Shown here: one piece after another, positions 21,615 to 22,383 of the stretch
Layout of the letters: the number at the start of each line of letters is the position of its first letter
Numbering within the stretch: position 1 is the stretch's first letter
Assembly (NCBI GenBank): GCA_910583935.1
Contig: CAJTZM010000025.1
Location: 1 to 22,383 of the forward strand
Reading direction: 5' to 3'
Origin: an uncultured Oscillospiraceae bacterium
GTDB taxonomy: Bacteria; Bacillota; Clostridia; Oscillospirales; Ruminococcaceae
Length of the DNA stretch: 22,383 nt
Program-made: the position numbers and the translations under genes
Notes under the pieces: generated by a model
The model's input: only the letters and a program-made list of their open reading frames with translations
Told to the model about the DNA's origin: nothing
The model's database searches: none

Positions 21615-22383
21615 AACGGCTGCTTTGCATCTGTGTTTGCGTGTCGCTGTTTTGGGGGATGGGGCTTCTTTCAGCAGCAGCCCAACAGCAGCGGGTGTAC
21701 GACGGCGCGGGTATTTTGACAGAACAGGAAGAAAGCCGGCTGGAAAGCGCCGCCGCCCGGCTGCGGAAGGAAACGTCGTTGGATCTGGTGATCGTGACGG
21801 TCCAAAGCACCGATGGGAAAAGCGCCCAGGCTTATGCCGACGATTTTTATGATGCGGGCGGCTTTAGCAAGGGGGAGGATTACAGCGGCGTACTGCTGCT
21901 TATTGACATGGGTGCTTGTGAGGTGGCGGTTTCCACCTGCGGATATGGCATCCGGCTTTTGTCCGACACGAGAATCGACGCGATTTTGGACGAGGCGATC
22001 GGATACCTGTCCCAGGGGGATTTTGCCCAAGCCGCCGACGCGTTTTTAGAGAGGGTGGAAAGCTATGCCGCTCAGGATGTTTCTCATGTGAGCCCCGAAG
22101 GAGAAAGCTCCCATATGCCGGCCGGAACAAGGTCCTGGGGACGGGCGCTGGGAACAGCGCTTCCGATCAGCCTTGTTTTGGGCGGGCTGGCCGTACCCGC
22201 AATCTATTTTGGCGTGGGCGGTTCCGGAAAAAAACGGGCCCGGTCCAAATCCTATCGGGATTACAGCTTTTTAGAGCTGTCCCACAAAGAGGACCGGCTC
22301 ATCGACAAGCATGTAGTCACCCGGCGGATTCCCCGGCAGCCCCCTGCCGGCAGCGGCGGCTTCGGCGGCTCGTCCACCCACAC
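21608..22383 (+). CDS. TPM-domain secreted/membrane protein (YdjH/YgcG-like), cut by window edge
   Basis: The 258 visible codons start with a signal peptide (MVKRLLCICVCVSLFWGMG, cleavage near AAAQQ). A TPM domain follows (about 30-160: VYDGAGILTEQEESRLESAA, LDLVIVTVQSTDGKSAQAYA, YGIRLLSDTRID), then a membrane helix (about 185-205, ALPISLVLGGLAVPAIYF), a charged cytoplasmic segment and the start of a Gly/Ser-rich tail (GSGGFGGSSTH) typical of this family. The start overlaps the previous stop by seven bases (ATGGTAA), so the two are translationally coupled. TPM proteins such as YdjH and YgcG face the outside and are linked to membrane integrity. The gene runs off the right edge. Confidence 0.88.
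   Translation, partial: MVKRLLCICVCVSLFWGMGLLSAAAQQQRVYDGAGILTEQEESRLESAAARLRKETSLDLVIVTVQSTDGKSAQAYADDFYDAGGFSKGEDYSGVLLLIDMGACEVAVSTCGYGIRLLSDTRIDAILDEAIGYLSQGDFAQAADAFLERVESYAAQDVSHVSPEGESSHMPAGTRSWGRALGTALPISLVLGGLAVPAIYFGVGGSGKKRARSKSYRDYSFLELSHKEDRLIDKHVVTRRIPRQPPAGSGGFGGSSTH

Overview
The window looks like a chromosome segment of a gut-type Clostridia (probably Oscillospirales/Ruminococcaceae-like). Evidence for this is the moderately GC-rich coding, consensus sigma-A promoters, strong AGGAGG ribosome sites, a PdaB-like sporulation deacetylase, an M3B oligoendopeptidase, MBG/Ig-like surface-protein repeats and Tn1549/ICE-style large serine recombinases. The genus assignment is inference.

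Layout. (1) Positions 1-6.0 kb form a decaying accessory island. It starts with the 5' part of a frameshifted IS3-family orfA (minus strand). Next is the 3' part of a large surface protein (320-3130), broken by three apparent single-base deletions. Then come a WYL-domain regulator shortened by a TAG stop, an intact XRE + ImmA/IrrE metalloprotease pair (4335-5321), and a phage/ICE-type transcription-factor gene split by TGA (5426-5968). (2) Positions 6.0-6.4 kb are a dense RNA-regulatory leader. It has an extended -10 promoter, three tandem hairpins (two with U-tracts), an 11-residue leader peptide, a perfect 18-bp inverted repeat that takes in the leader stop codon, and a 30-residue orphan ORF. 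(3) Positions 6.4-9.6 kb hold two paralogous large serine recombinases in tandem: one intact, one missing the N-terminal catalytic region. (4) Positions 9.6-10.7 kb hold a divergent regulatory pair (XRE repressor and a small protein resembling the Spo0A C-terminal domain) around a duplicated operator-like block, then a 70-residue orphan ORF. The island probably ends between about 10.67 and 10.80 kb.

(5) From 10.8 kb onward all genes are intact and look like core genome: a PdaB-like polysaccharide deacetylase and a convergent M3 oligoendopeptidase sharing a bidirectional terminator; a MATE transporter; a TrkA-TrkH potassium uptake operon closed by a strong terminator; and a 58-residue DUF3006-like protein. 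Next is a DUF2975 membrane protein + YozG-like HTH regulator operon, behind a perfect consensus promoter embedded in a 23-bp inverted repeat with a Fur-box-like centre. Last is an SPFH protein - zinc-ribbon membrane protein - TPM-domain protein operon matching Bacillus subtilis ydjI/ydjG/ydjH, cut by the right edge.

I read regions 1-4 as the remains of an integrative element whose conjugation genes have been lost, leaving its control region and its recombinase end joined. The best candidates for something under-described are the hairpin/leader-peptide region (6.0-6.4 kb), the duplicated operator between the XRE and Spo0A-C-like genes, and the Fur-like inverted repeat over the DUF2975 promoter. 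I found no RNA genes and no CRISPR array.
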